Source of the DNA: Lewinellaceae bacterium SD302
GTDB taxonomy: Bacteria; Bacteroidota; Bacteroidia; Chitinophagales; Saprospiraceae
Assembly: GCA_002591745.1 (NCBI GenBank)
Contig: PDLQ01000010.1
Coordinates: 1-64,000, forward strand
Direction: 5' to 3'
DNA length: 64,000 nucleotides
Positions 43,156-50,890 of the stretch are shown here, in pieces (positions within the stretch are counted from its first letter, which is position 1; each line of letters opens with the position of its first letter). The notes under the pieces were generated by a model that saw nothing but the letters and a program-made list of their open reading frames with translations, was not told the origin of the DNA and did not search any database. A program made the translations under genes and the position numbers.

Positions 43156-44304
43156 ATGCAAAAGTTGCTCCTGTTTCTCTGCCTGCTTTGCTACTTTGAA
43201 GCCACCCTGATCGCCCAAGTGGTGAGAACGCATACCGATGGTTCAAAGATCATCGTTTACCCCGACGGATCGGCCGTCTACTTTAATGACAAAAAGCCCG
43301 TGCCGGATTACCAGCAGGGCGACTACCCCATCCTGGCCGTAAAGATCGAGCCACTTTCCTCAGCAGTAAATGTGACGGAAACAGACCTCAAGCAAATTGC
43401 CGACCGGAAACTCCAATTGGCCAGAGAAGCAGCTACATTGGCAACCGAAAGGGCCGCAGCTGCCCGAGAAAACCGACAACGACTTGAACAACGCCTGGTA
43501 AACGCTAAATCCGGCATCGGCAGCCAGAATGCGGGCAACCTGCAACGGCAGGTCCACCTGGCCCGGCGGATTGAAACTGAAAGCCTGGAAGAAAGCCGTA
43601 AGGCTAATGTGCAAATGCAGCAAGCCGAGAACGTGATCCGCCAGAATCGCTACGTAGAGGCCTATAATGAGTCGCGGCGCCAACGAAGGGCCAGTTCCGT
43701 GCGCGGGGCGGAAAGACGGGAAAGCCTCCCTCAGGCAAGACGCCTATTCAGTGCCTACAATGCCAGTTTTACGGGTTACGGTGCACCGGTTACCCAAGGT
43801 AAACAACTGCCGAGCAGTCCCTGTACCCTGGCGCACGAAGGCAAAGACCCCAAGACGGGGCAGTACATACGTGCCTCGAAATCCGAATTATTTTTCACTC
43901 ATACTGACGAGAGCCTGCGCCCCTACCTGGAGGGTAAGGAGTACCTCACTGCCGAGGCTTTCGTACACAGCCGAGCCGGCTATCGTTACCTGACGATAAA
44001 GCTGACCTTCGCCAATCCGAACGCGATGCAGACCTACGGTTACCTGCCCGAAGGCAGCATCCTGAGTATGCACCTGCTGGACGGTAACTTTCTGAACTTG
44101 CGTTCTGCTCAGGACGCCAACGGCAGTTGGGACGACAGTAAAAAGGAACTGAGCTATACGGTCACCTACCCCATCGACCGCTCCATGATCGGGACCTTAC
44201 GACAAAGTGAGTTGAACTACGTCCAGCTATTTTGGTCAAGCGGCTTCGAGGAGTACGACATCTACCAGGTAGATGTGTTGCAGCGGTTGTTTGATTGTTT
44301 GTAA
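43156..44304 (+). CDS. secreted coiled-coil protein of unknown function
   Basis: A signal peptide (about 1-20) overlaps a GCTACTTTG motif that encodes CYF. Residues about 25-45 are a YPDGSAVYF-type segment, residues 80-185 are Ala/Arg/Glu/Gln-rich and predicted coiled coil, and the C-terminal ~170 residues are mixed alpha/beta (GYRYLTIKLTF, GSILSMHLLDG). No sorting domain or family was recognised. TAATTTTA near 43121 is a weak -7 box. Confidence 0.75.
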   Translation: MQKLLLFLCLLCYFEATLIAQVVRTHTDGSKIIVYPDGSAVYFNDKKPVPDYQQGDYPILAVKIEPLSSAVNVTETDLKQIADRKLQLAREAATLATERAAAARENRQRLEQRLVNAKSGIGSQNAGNLQRQVHLARRIETESLEESRKANVQMQQAENVIRQNRYVEAYNESRRQRRASSVRGAERRESLPQARRLFSAYNASFTGYGAPVTQGKQLPSSPCTLAHEGKDPKTGQYIRASKSELFFTHTDESLRPYLEGKEYLTAEAFVHSRAGYRYLTIKLTFANPNAMQTYGYLPEGSILSMHLLDGNFLNLRSAQDANGSWDDSKKELSYTVTYPIDRSMIGTLRQSELNYVQLFWSSGFEEYDIYQVDVLQRLFDCL

Positions 44305-44315
44305 AGCAATTTCAG

Positions 44316-45191
44316 ATGCGTTATACGCCAATTTTTCTGCTCCTACTAAGCTGCACCAACATGTCTACCTCTATCGACTACCAAGGCCACCGCGGTGCCC
44401 GTGGCCTCTATCCCGAAAACACCATCCCGGCTTTCTTGCACGCCCTGGAATACCCGGCTATCTCCACCCTCGAAATGGACGTTGTGCTGACCAAAGACGG
44501 CACGGTACTCGTTAGTCACGATCCCTGGCTGGTTGCAGAACTTTGTACTACGGCCGGTGGCAATAGACTGGACCCGGCGGACTCCGCCCGTATCTCCATT
44601 CTGAGTTTACGCATCGACGAGGCGCAAAGCTATGATTGTGGCAACCTTCCCCACCCCCGCTTCCCCGAACAACGTAAAATGTTCGGTAAAAAACCAAGGC
44701 TGGCCCAAGTTTTCGAGGCCGTAGAAAGTTACTGTCGGGAAAACGACCGCGAGCTGCCCCGCTATAACATTGAGATCAAGTATCTCCCGGAGTGGGAAGC
44801 CCAGGGATTCGTAGCGAGTATGCGGACTAACATAGAAGCAGTGCTGGCGGTAGTCAACAAAGCCGAACTCGCCGATCGAACGACCATTCAGTGCTTCCAT
44901 CCTCCGGTACTACAACTGATTCACGAGCAGCAACCCGATCTGCACCTCGCTTACCTGGATGAGTTTCCGGAGAAAGGAGAACTAGCCGCAAAAATGGATG
45001 CTTTGGGTTTCATTCCTCCGGCCTACAGCCCCTGGCACGAACCCCTCTCCCAGTCAGTCATCGACCAGGCCCACGAACTCGGCATGACCGTAGTGCCCTG
45101 GACGGTAAATGAAACCGCACGGATGGAAGAACTGGTAGAGATGGGCGTAGATGGGGTGATTACGGATTATCCGAATCGGGTACCGGAGTAG
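44316..45191 (+). CDS. glycerophosphodiester phosphodiesterase (lipoprotein)
   Basis: The ATG at 44316 gives 291 residues with a lipobox LLLLSC. The GDPD core is clear: GHRGARGLYPENTIPAF, then EMDVVLTKDG and SHDPWL, with the metal-binding Glu/Asp and catalytic His. The late PWTVNETARMEELVEMGVDGVITDYPN fits the family end. It hydrolyses glycerophosphodiesters to glycerol-3-phosphate, probably at the periplasmic face. Confidence 0.93.
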   Translation: MRYTPIFLLLLSCTNMSTSIDYQGHRGARGLYPENTIPAFLHALEYPAISTLEMDVVLTKDGTVLVSHDPWLVAELCTTAGGNRLDPADSARISILSLRIDEAQSYDCGNLPHPRFPEQRKMFGKKPRLAQVFEAVESYCRENDRELPRYNIEIKYLPEWEAQGFVASMRTNIEAVLAVVNKAELADRTTIQCFHPPVLQLIHEQQPDLHLAYLDEFPEKGELAAKMDALGFIPPAYSPWHEPLSQSVIDQAHELGMTVVPWTVNETARMEELVEMGVDGVITDYPNRVPE

Positions 45192-45227
45192 ACAGGTGAA
45201 TAGTTCTGCGCGCAATTTCTTTAAGGG

Positions 45228-45322
45228 CAATGGGTCGAGTGTCGCGTTGATTTACCCGACCTGACGCAGTTGGACGTGGCCGCTGACACGAGTACCTCGG
45301 ACCGGAGGTCCTCGACCCATTG
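45228..45322. terminator. palindromic stretch between convergent genes
   Basis: CAATGGGTCGAG (45228-45239) pairs perfectly with CTCGACCCATTG (45311-45322). The loop has a smaller CCTCGG/CCGAGG-type pair. Its place between the convergent GDPD and metalloprotease genes suits a bidirectional terminator, although the T-tract is weak. Confidence 0.45.
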
Positions 45323-45355
45323 TTCCTACGCTATTCTGGTATCGAACTCATCAAG

Positions 45356-47848
45356 CTAGTGCATACAGCCAATGTGCGCATCTTCACTCAATTGCAGAGA
45401 ACTTGACTTTTCCAGAAGCGAAGTAATACCTTCCAGTTCCCGGTCAATCATTTCCCGTAACTCCACCCGGTGGGCCGCCAGCAGTGAGCTTTGGGCCTGG
45501 GCGTTGGCGTAACGATTTTTGATCTTGGTCAGGTTTAACCGGGTGGCCGCTTTGGCGTCTGCGGCCAGATCCTCATTGCGTAAGAGTGCACCGGCGCTTT
45601 GCACGAACTTGCGTTGCAACTCCCGGCGATAGGCCGAATTCTCCCCTCTGGAGGCGAAGATGTGGTCGCTCACTTGGTTCATCAGGTCCAGTACACCATA
45701 CTGCTCTTCTCCGTAAACGGCCCGTTGTTCAACGAGGCGGTTCAGGCGGTTCACCTGAAACAGATTTCCCAGGGCATGGTCATGAAGTCCTTCGATCCGT
45801 TTGGCTACGCCACTGGGCGAAATCCGTTGCAATATCTCCAGGTCGAGCAACCATTCCGGGGTATCAAAAATCTCTTCGTTGATAAATTTAACCGCTGCTC
45901 GTTGGCGCTCACTGGCTACCGGCTGGTAAACCAATTCTTTCTCATCGGCGCTGCGCTGCCATTCATAGACCCCACCGACATTGCTGGATACGTGGCCGGA
46001 GTAGCGGTTGAGTTGACCGATCACATTACTGTAAAGCTCATTGAGGTCACCGAAAAATTTAGTGTCCTCACTACTCCATTCGATGAGTTGCGGTACAATC
46101 CTTTGCAGGTTCTTGATCCCGAGTTGACTGGCGTAAACCGGGTCATCACCAATATCTTCGGTCTGTGCGCTGGGGTCGTGGCCCCGGAAGCGCTGGGCAC
46201 CGTAGCGGTAGATCGGGTCACCAGCCTTTTCGCGGATCATGGCGTTGAGAACCGGACGCTCCGCCTCCCAGGAGCCGGCCTCGGGGATGGGCAGGTAACC
46301 GAATTTAATGGAATAGTAGTCATAAGGACCGATGCCCGGGTGAATACCGGCTCCTTTGTCTTCTGGCTGAGCCACGTAATTGAAGCGGGCATAATCCATG
46401 ATACTCGGGGCCGTACCCATGCGCTGCACAAAGCCGGGGCTCCGCAGACTGTCTACCTTATAAGCAGGGCTGGAGCCCATATTATGCGGCAAGCCGAGGG
46501 TATGGCCGACTTCGTGGGCGGAAACGAAGCGAATCAGTTCACCCATTACCTTTTCTTCGAATTTAACTCCTCGGGCAGCAGGATTCACCGCAGCGGTCTG
46601 AATCAGGTACCAGTTGCGGAGCAGATTCATTACATTATGGTACCAGATGATGTCACTTTCCAGTATCTCGCCGCTACGGGGGTCGTGTACGTGTGGCCCC
46701 ATGGCGTTCTGAATGTCGGTAGTCACGTAGCGGATCACGCTGTAACGCACGTCTTCGGGGCTCCAGTCGGGATCTTCTTCCTTGGTTGGAGGCAATTTGG
46801 CCATGATGGCATTTTTCAGGCCGATGGCCTCGAAGGTCTTTTGCCAGTCATTGACACCCTGCATAATGGGCTGACGCCATTGCTCGGGGGTGGCGGGATC
46901 GATGTAGTAGACGATGGGCTTTTTCACGTCCACCAGTTCGCCGCGTTTCCAGGCTTCCATATCTACCGGTTCGAGTCGCCAGCGGGTGATAAATCGTTGG
47001 GTTTCGGCACGCTGGGCGTCTCGCCCGTAATCTATCTGACGCATGCTGAAGTAGCCGACGCGGGGGTCGTATAGCCTTGGTTGCATTACGTCTTCGGGCA
47101 GTTCGATGAAACTCTGGTTCATTTCCACGCTCAGGGCACCGGTGTATTGGTTATCGGGTAATTTTTCCGCGCCTTTGTAGGTCAGGATGTGCCGTACTTC
47201 CACGTTCTGGGGAAATGCTTTGACCTTGGTCACCAGACTACGGGCTTTATCGAGCCCCTTCAGGCCAAAGCGCTTGCCATCGCTGAACCCGGTTGCACCG
47301 ATCATCGGTACATCGGTAGTAAATAGCGGCGTAGCGTCGATAACGGAAGAGGTACTGTCTGCTCCCCGGTTCTCAATCTTGAAACTCATCACCACCGGTT
47401 CGAAGTTGTTGTTCTTTACCGACTGGTAAACCGGCAGGTTGGGGTCGGCCACTGCGTCGTAGCTCACGCTGCGGAGCAGGATCTGATCACCCATTTTCTG
47501 CCAGCGGATCACCTGTTGAGGGCGGCTGCGCATCCCGGCACCGCCAAAGTTGAGCCCCTTTACGTGGCCACTGATGCGGCTGACGACGAGCAGTTCACGC
47601 TCCAGAACGTCATCGTCCAGTTCAAAGTAGGTTTTACCTTTTTTGGTAATGACGCGGAACAATCCATCCTGGATGTCGGCCTCCTCGATCAGTTCCTCGT
47701 AGGGTTTTTTCTTTTCCTCTTTTTTCTCCGGCTTTTCAGCCATTTCGGTTTTCTCGGCTTCAGCGTCTTTCTTACGCTTTTTGCGTTGGCCGTATACGGG
47801 GAAAGTCAGACTGCCGATGAGCAGTGTAAGTAACAGATAGCGTAGCAT
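45356..47848 (-). CDS. secreted zinc metalloprotease with DUF5118/DUF5117 domains
   Basis: The 830-residue protein has a signal peptide (about 1-20), a Lys/Glu-rich linker (25-50), a DUF5118/DUF5117-type region (about 50-390) and a DUF4953-type metalloprotease core with HEVGHTLGLPHN (HExxHxxGxxH). The family is found in Bacteroidota and is regarded as secreted proteases. A T9SS sorting domain is not visible. A GCTACTTTG motif (minus orientation) lies about 70 bases upstream of the ATG. Confidence 0.9.
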   Translation of the reverse strand: MLRYLLLTLLIGSLTFPVYGQRKKRKKDAEAEKTEMAEKPEKKEEKKKPYEELIEEADIQDGLFRVITKKGKTYFELDDDVLERELLVVSRISGHVKGLNFGGAGMRSRPQQVIRWQKMGDQILLRSVSYDAVADPNLPVYQSVKNNNFEPVVMSFKIENRGADSTSSVIDATPLFTTDVPMIGATGFSDGKRFGLKGLDKARSLVTKVKAFPQNVEVRHILTYKGAEKLPDNQYTGALSVEMNQSFIELPEDVMQPRLYDPRVGYFSMRQIDYGRDAQRAETQRFITRWRLEPVDMEAWKRGELVDVKKPIVYYIDPATPEQWRQPIMQGVNDWQKTFEAIGLKNAIMAKLPPTKEEDPDWSPEDVRYSVIRYVTTDIQNAMGPHVHDPRSGEILESDIIWYHNVMNLLRNWYLIQTAAVNPAARGVKFEEKVMGELIRFVSAHEVGHTLGLPHNMGSSPAYKVDSLRSPGFVQRMGTAPSIMDYARFNYVAQPEDKGAGIHPGIGPYDYYSIKFGYLPIPEAGSWEAERPVLNAMIREKAGDPIYRYGAQRFRGHDPSAQTEDIGDDPVYASQLGIKNLQRIVPQLIEWSSEDTKFFGDLNELYSNVIGQLNRYSGHVSSNVGGVYEWQRSADEKELVYQPVASERQRAAVKFINEEIFDTPEWLLDLEILQRISPSGVAKRIEGLHDHALGNLFQVNRLNRLVEQRAVYGEEQYGVLDLMNQVSDHIFASRGENSAYRRELQRKFVQSAGALLRNEDLAADAKAATRLNLTKIKNRYANAQAQSSLLAAHRVELREMIDRELEGITSLLEKSSSLQLSEDAHIGCMH

Positions 47849-47918
47849 GAATGGGCTTTATTCTAAAAATCAGATTCGTTGGCAGGAAGATAAGGAACTG
47901 TCTTCAGGATTTTGGCTT

Positions 47919-48124
47919 CAAAGTAGCAATATCCTCAGCTCGTCGGCCGAGGCGGACGTTTATGGCTTGACTTGTCCGCCGAGCAAAGCTCTCTTCAATT
48001 AGATCCTCGTAACGAAACCATTGCCGCTGTATTCTTTGGAAGCATTCATCCCTATAATTGAATCGGAAAAAGTCCGCTCGGCCGACGAGTCATGTCCTTC
48101 GGTCCGCCTCGGCGGACGAGCTCG
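47919..48124. repeat. repeat-rich gap: GCTACTTTG copy plus CTCGT...CGGAC elements
   Basis: After the motif copy at 47919-47927 come two stretches of the CTCGT-GGCCGAGGCGGAC family (47938-47960 and, inverted, 48072-48124). The second matches 17214-17261. Together they can pair into long hairpins. No gene is visible between the metalloprotease promoter region and the tRNA. Confidence 0.6.
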
Positions 48125-48224
48125 CAAGTTTGCTTCATTAGCTGTCGCTGATGACCTTCGGTGATCGTCGCAAGCTCCTCAGAGTTGTCGTTCCTCTTCG
48201 GGGTTGAAGCTATAAACTACGAAT

Positions 48225-48250
48225 CCCCGAGCCAAATGAATGACTCGGGG
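48225..48250 (-). terminator. hairpin downstream of the tRNA
   Basis: CCCCGAG and CTCGGGG flank a 12-base loop ten bases past the tRNA CCA end. No T-run follows, so it may act as a 3' processing or pausing hairpin rather than a classic terminator. Confidence 0.45.
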
Positions 48251-48260
48251 ACCATAGTGT

Positions 48261-48336
48261 TGGAGCGGATGACCAGGTTCGAACCGGCGACCTCAACCTT
48301 GGCAAGGTTGCGCTCTACCAACTGAGCTACATCCGC
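48261..48336 (-). tRNA. tRNA-Gly (anticodon GCC)
   Basis: On the minus strand the gene folds as a standard cloverleaf: acceptor GCGGATG/CATCCGC, D arm GCTC-AGTTGGTA-GAGC, anticodon loop TTGCCAA (anticodon GCC), T loop TTCGAAC. U is the discriminator and the CCA end is encoded. It reads GGC and GGU glycine codons. Confidence 0.95.
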
Positions 48337-48377
48337 GTCTGCTGGCTGCTCAGCCATACTTCCTTTCGAAAGCGATG

Positions 48378-48409
48378 CAAATTTACACCCATTGCCATGG
48401 ATTTTGCAA
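48378..48409 (-). promoter_or_regulatory. promoter of tRNA-Gly
   Basis: On the minus strand TTG (48409-48407), a 21-base spacer and the perfect -7 box TAAATTTG (48385-48378) precede the tRNA by about 41 bases. The geometry is the same as for the candidate sRNA promoter at 15.9 kb. Confidence 0.7.
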
Positions 48410-48596
48410 GTCTTGGAGACTATTTTTCATAATTCTTTTCACTGACAGCCTATAAGAAGTTGATTGCGTTGGGGTTACAAAGGAAAATTATTTCACCGCC
48501 ACTTCCGCTTTCTAAGAGCTAAAGTCTCCGGCGGAGAAGTGGCTGACGATACGATAGGCGTAGACCGCAGCCGCTTTCAAGCTCCGCTCTCGAAAA

Positions 48597-48727
48597 GGTA
48601 GTATTTCCCACTGGCGATCGGAGTGATGCGAGATTTCCCAAGTCCTGATTACGCATTGGGGGATGCGGACCACGGTTTTCGCTGCGCAGGACCTGAGAAA
48701 TAGCAAGGTTACCAGTGGGAAGTATTA
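48597..48727. repeat. ~130-bp palindromic element
   Basis: TAGTATTTCCCACTGG at the left end pairs with CCAGTGGGAAGTATTA at the right end (two mismatches that would be G-T pairs). An inner pair, AGTCCTG at about 48641 and CAGGACCT near 48688, follows. There is no open frame in it. It lies between the tRNA and the multicopper oxidase gene, where no other feature was found apart from a weakly structured stretch at 48430-48560. Confidence 0.6.
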
Positions 48728-48895
48728 TTAGAAATCGATTAACCCTAGATATTCAAAGGAATATTCCACGTATTAGTACTTACTGAGAGTAGGTAATACT
48801 ACCCGTATCCGATTGTTTTGTTGCTCTGCAATTCGTGCTGCCAGTCTGAATCCATATTTTGTTTTGCTATCAACTTTTCACCAAATGCATCCTTT

Positions 48896-50752
48896 ATGCC
48901 TGCTATCTACCGCAAACCGCTTTATTCCAGCATGGCTACTTTGCTAGGAATAGCCTTTCTTTTTACCAGTGGATCACTTTACGCACAGGAATTTGTCAAC
49001 CCGCTGATCGTTCCACCGCTCATCGAAGCTGATAATACCGATTATCACATTATCGCCAGGGAAACTTTCCACAACTTCAATCCACTCGGCTCGGATTCAC
49101 TCAATACTGAAGTACCGGCCTTTGCTTTCGTGGATGCCGACAACCCGACGGCCAACACGATTTTGGGTCCTACGATCTCCTGGGATTACTTATCGGAACT
49201 GACCCCTACGGTAACAAATGACCTTAATGAGAGAACGACCTGTCACTGGCATGGTGCCCACGTACCACAGTACGCCGATGGTGGTCCTCATCAGATCATC
49301 GAAGCTGGTGAAGATTGGAATATTTCCTTTCCGGTACTGGACAAATCCGCAACCATGTGGTACCATCCTCACGCTATGGGGCTGACCTACGAACACGTGC
49401 AGATGGGGCTTTCCGGCATGCTTTACGTTGAAGACCCCACTGATGATCCCGTATTATCGTTTATCCACGACATTTTGCCCAATGAATACGGTGTGGATGA
49501 CATTCCACTGATCGTGCAAACAAAAAAATTCATGCGGGATAGTGGCCAGATCGTTATCCAAGCCGAAAAGGGATTTAAAGACCACTATTACTACATGGTT
49601 AATGGCCACGTCGATCCTGTACTCCAGGTTCCGGCCGATATGGTACGATTACGCGTGCTGAACGGGGATGGCAAGTTCTCTTTCAACTTCGGCCTGTCCT
49701 CCGATCCTCAAGGTCAACAGCCAAACGACTATCAACTTATTGCTACCGATGCCGGTTACACAACCCGGTCTTTCACCATGGAAACACTATTGATGGCTCC
49801 GGGTGAACGGACCGAATGGCTCGTGGACCTGCGCGGCCGGGAGGGTGATGTGCTTTACCTTTACAATTATGTTTCCAATATTCCCGATGGTGTCATCGGC
49901 AATTCTTCCACTACTGGTGGTTACGCCCAAAATCGGCCCCTGCTGAAAATTGAGATCGGCCCCAGTACCCAACCGCCCAGCCCGATCATTGCTTTCCCGA
50001 TCAATCTATACAACGACCCCGACCGCCCGACTCTGGACCAGGTGAGCAATACTCGTACAAAAGAATTTCGCCAGGATACTTTTATCATGGACGGCGATAC
50101 GATGAACCTCTTCAACATCGATAGTACGCTGATGAATATGATGGTCGTCAACGACGTAGTTATGCTAGACAGCACCGAAATCTGGACCATCAACAACACT
50201 ACCGGCATTGCCCACCCCTGGCACATTCACGACATCCATTTCTGGGTGACCGAAATTCTGGAAAACGGGGCCCCGTTGAGTCCCTCCGCTTACCCTGAGA
50301 TATTCGGCGGCCCGAAAGACAATGTTCTGGTGCGGCCGGGTTGGGAACTCAGCTATATCGCCACCTTCGATGATTACGGCACCGATATACAGTTTAACAA
50401 CAGCTACATGTACCACTGTCATATCCTTCCCCATGAGGACCGGGGCATGATGGGGCAATTCGTTGTATGGGATGGTGAAAACCCCTCCTCCAACGAAGAG
50501 CCGGGTGAAATCAGTCGCGACATGACTCTTTACCCCAACCCGACCAGCGGTGACGTGTATCTGGAAGGAGCAAGTACCGAAACCAGTACCATTCAGGTTT
50601 TTAATGCCAATGGCAGTCTGATCCGTTTATTGCAGCTCCCCCCTTTTGAGGGAGTAATGCAGCTTGAATTATCCGGCCTGCAAAAAGGCATCCTCATCCT
50701 GGATTGGCGCAGTGCCGAGGGCAGGGCCGTCAAACGAGTAGTTACTCAATAG
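48896..50752 (+). CDS. multicopper oxidase with T9SS sorting domain
   Basis: The ATG at 48896 gives 618 residues; the open frame continues further upstream without a plausible start. A signal peptide precedes the mature part. Copper-binding motifs are CHWHGAHVPQ, WYHPHAMG, HPWHIHDIHFW and the late YHCHILPHEDRGMMG, which provide type 1 and type 2/3 sites as in CotA-like laccases and bilirubin oxidases. The last ~75 residues (LYPNPTSGDVY onward) are a T9SS sorting domain. A GCTACTTTG motif overlaps the signal peptide (48935-48943). Confidence 0.93.
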   Translation: MPAIYRKPLYSSMATLLGIAFLFTSGSLYAQEFVNPLIVPPLIEADNTDYHIIARETFHNFNPLGSDSLNTEVPAFAFVDADNPTANTILGPTISWDYLSELTPTVTNDLNERTTCHWHGAHVPQYADGGPHQIIEAGEDWNISFPVLDKSATMWYHPHAMGLTYEHVQMGLSGMLYVEDPTDDPVLSFIHDILPNEYGVDDIPLIVQTKKFMRDSGQIVIQAEKGFKDHYYYMVNGHVDPVLQVPADMVRLRVLNGDGKFSFNFGLSSDPQGQQPNDYQLIATDAGYTTRSFTMETLLMAPGERTEWLVDLRGREGDVLYLYNYVSNIPDGVIGNSSTTGGYAQNRPLLKIEIGPSTQPPSPIIAFPINLYNDPDRPTLDQVSNTRTKEFRQDTFIMDGDTMNLFNIDSTLMNMMVVNDVVMLDSTEIWTINNTTGIAHPWHIHDIHFWVTEILENGAPLSPSAYPEIFGGPKDNVLVRPGWELSYIATFDDYGTDIQFNNSYMYHCHILPHEDRGMMGQFVVWDGENPSSNEEPGEISRDMTLYPNPTSGDVYLEGASTETSTIQVFNANGSLIRLLQLPPFEGVMQLELSGLQKGILILDWRSAEGRAVKRVVTQ

Positions 50753-50801
50753 GAAGTTGGATCAGACTGATTCTGGTTTGCTTTAATTATTGTCATACGC
50801 A

Positions 50802-50839
50802 AGAAGCGCCCTTCCGACGATTGTCGGAAGGGCGCTTCT
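50802..50839. terminator. strong bidirectional hairpin between convergent genes
   Basis: AGAAGCGCCCTTCCGAC, a four-base loop and the perfect complement make a 17-bp stem. It lies between the multicopper oxidase stop and the subtilase stop and should terminate both. The flanks are moderately T/A rich. Confidence 0.8.
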
Positions 50840-50890
50840 ATTTGGTAGAATCAATGTCTGCCCCCGGAAAGAGGAGTAGACTACATCACT

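Noticed and set aside
45599-47074. Plus-strand open frame of 491 residues
   Set aside because: It is exactly antisense to the metalloprotease gene, which has a signal peptide, family domains and a complete HExxHxxGxxH motif. The antisense frame shows no domain or signal.
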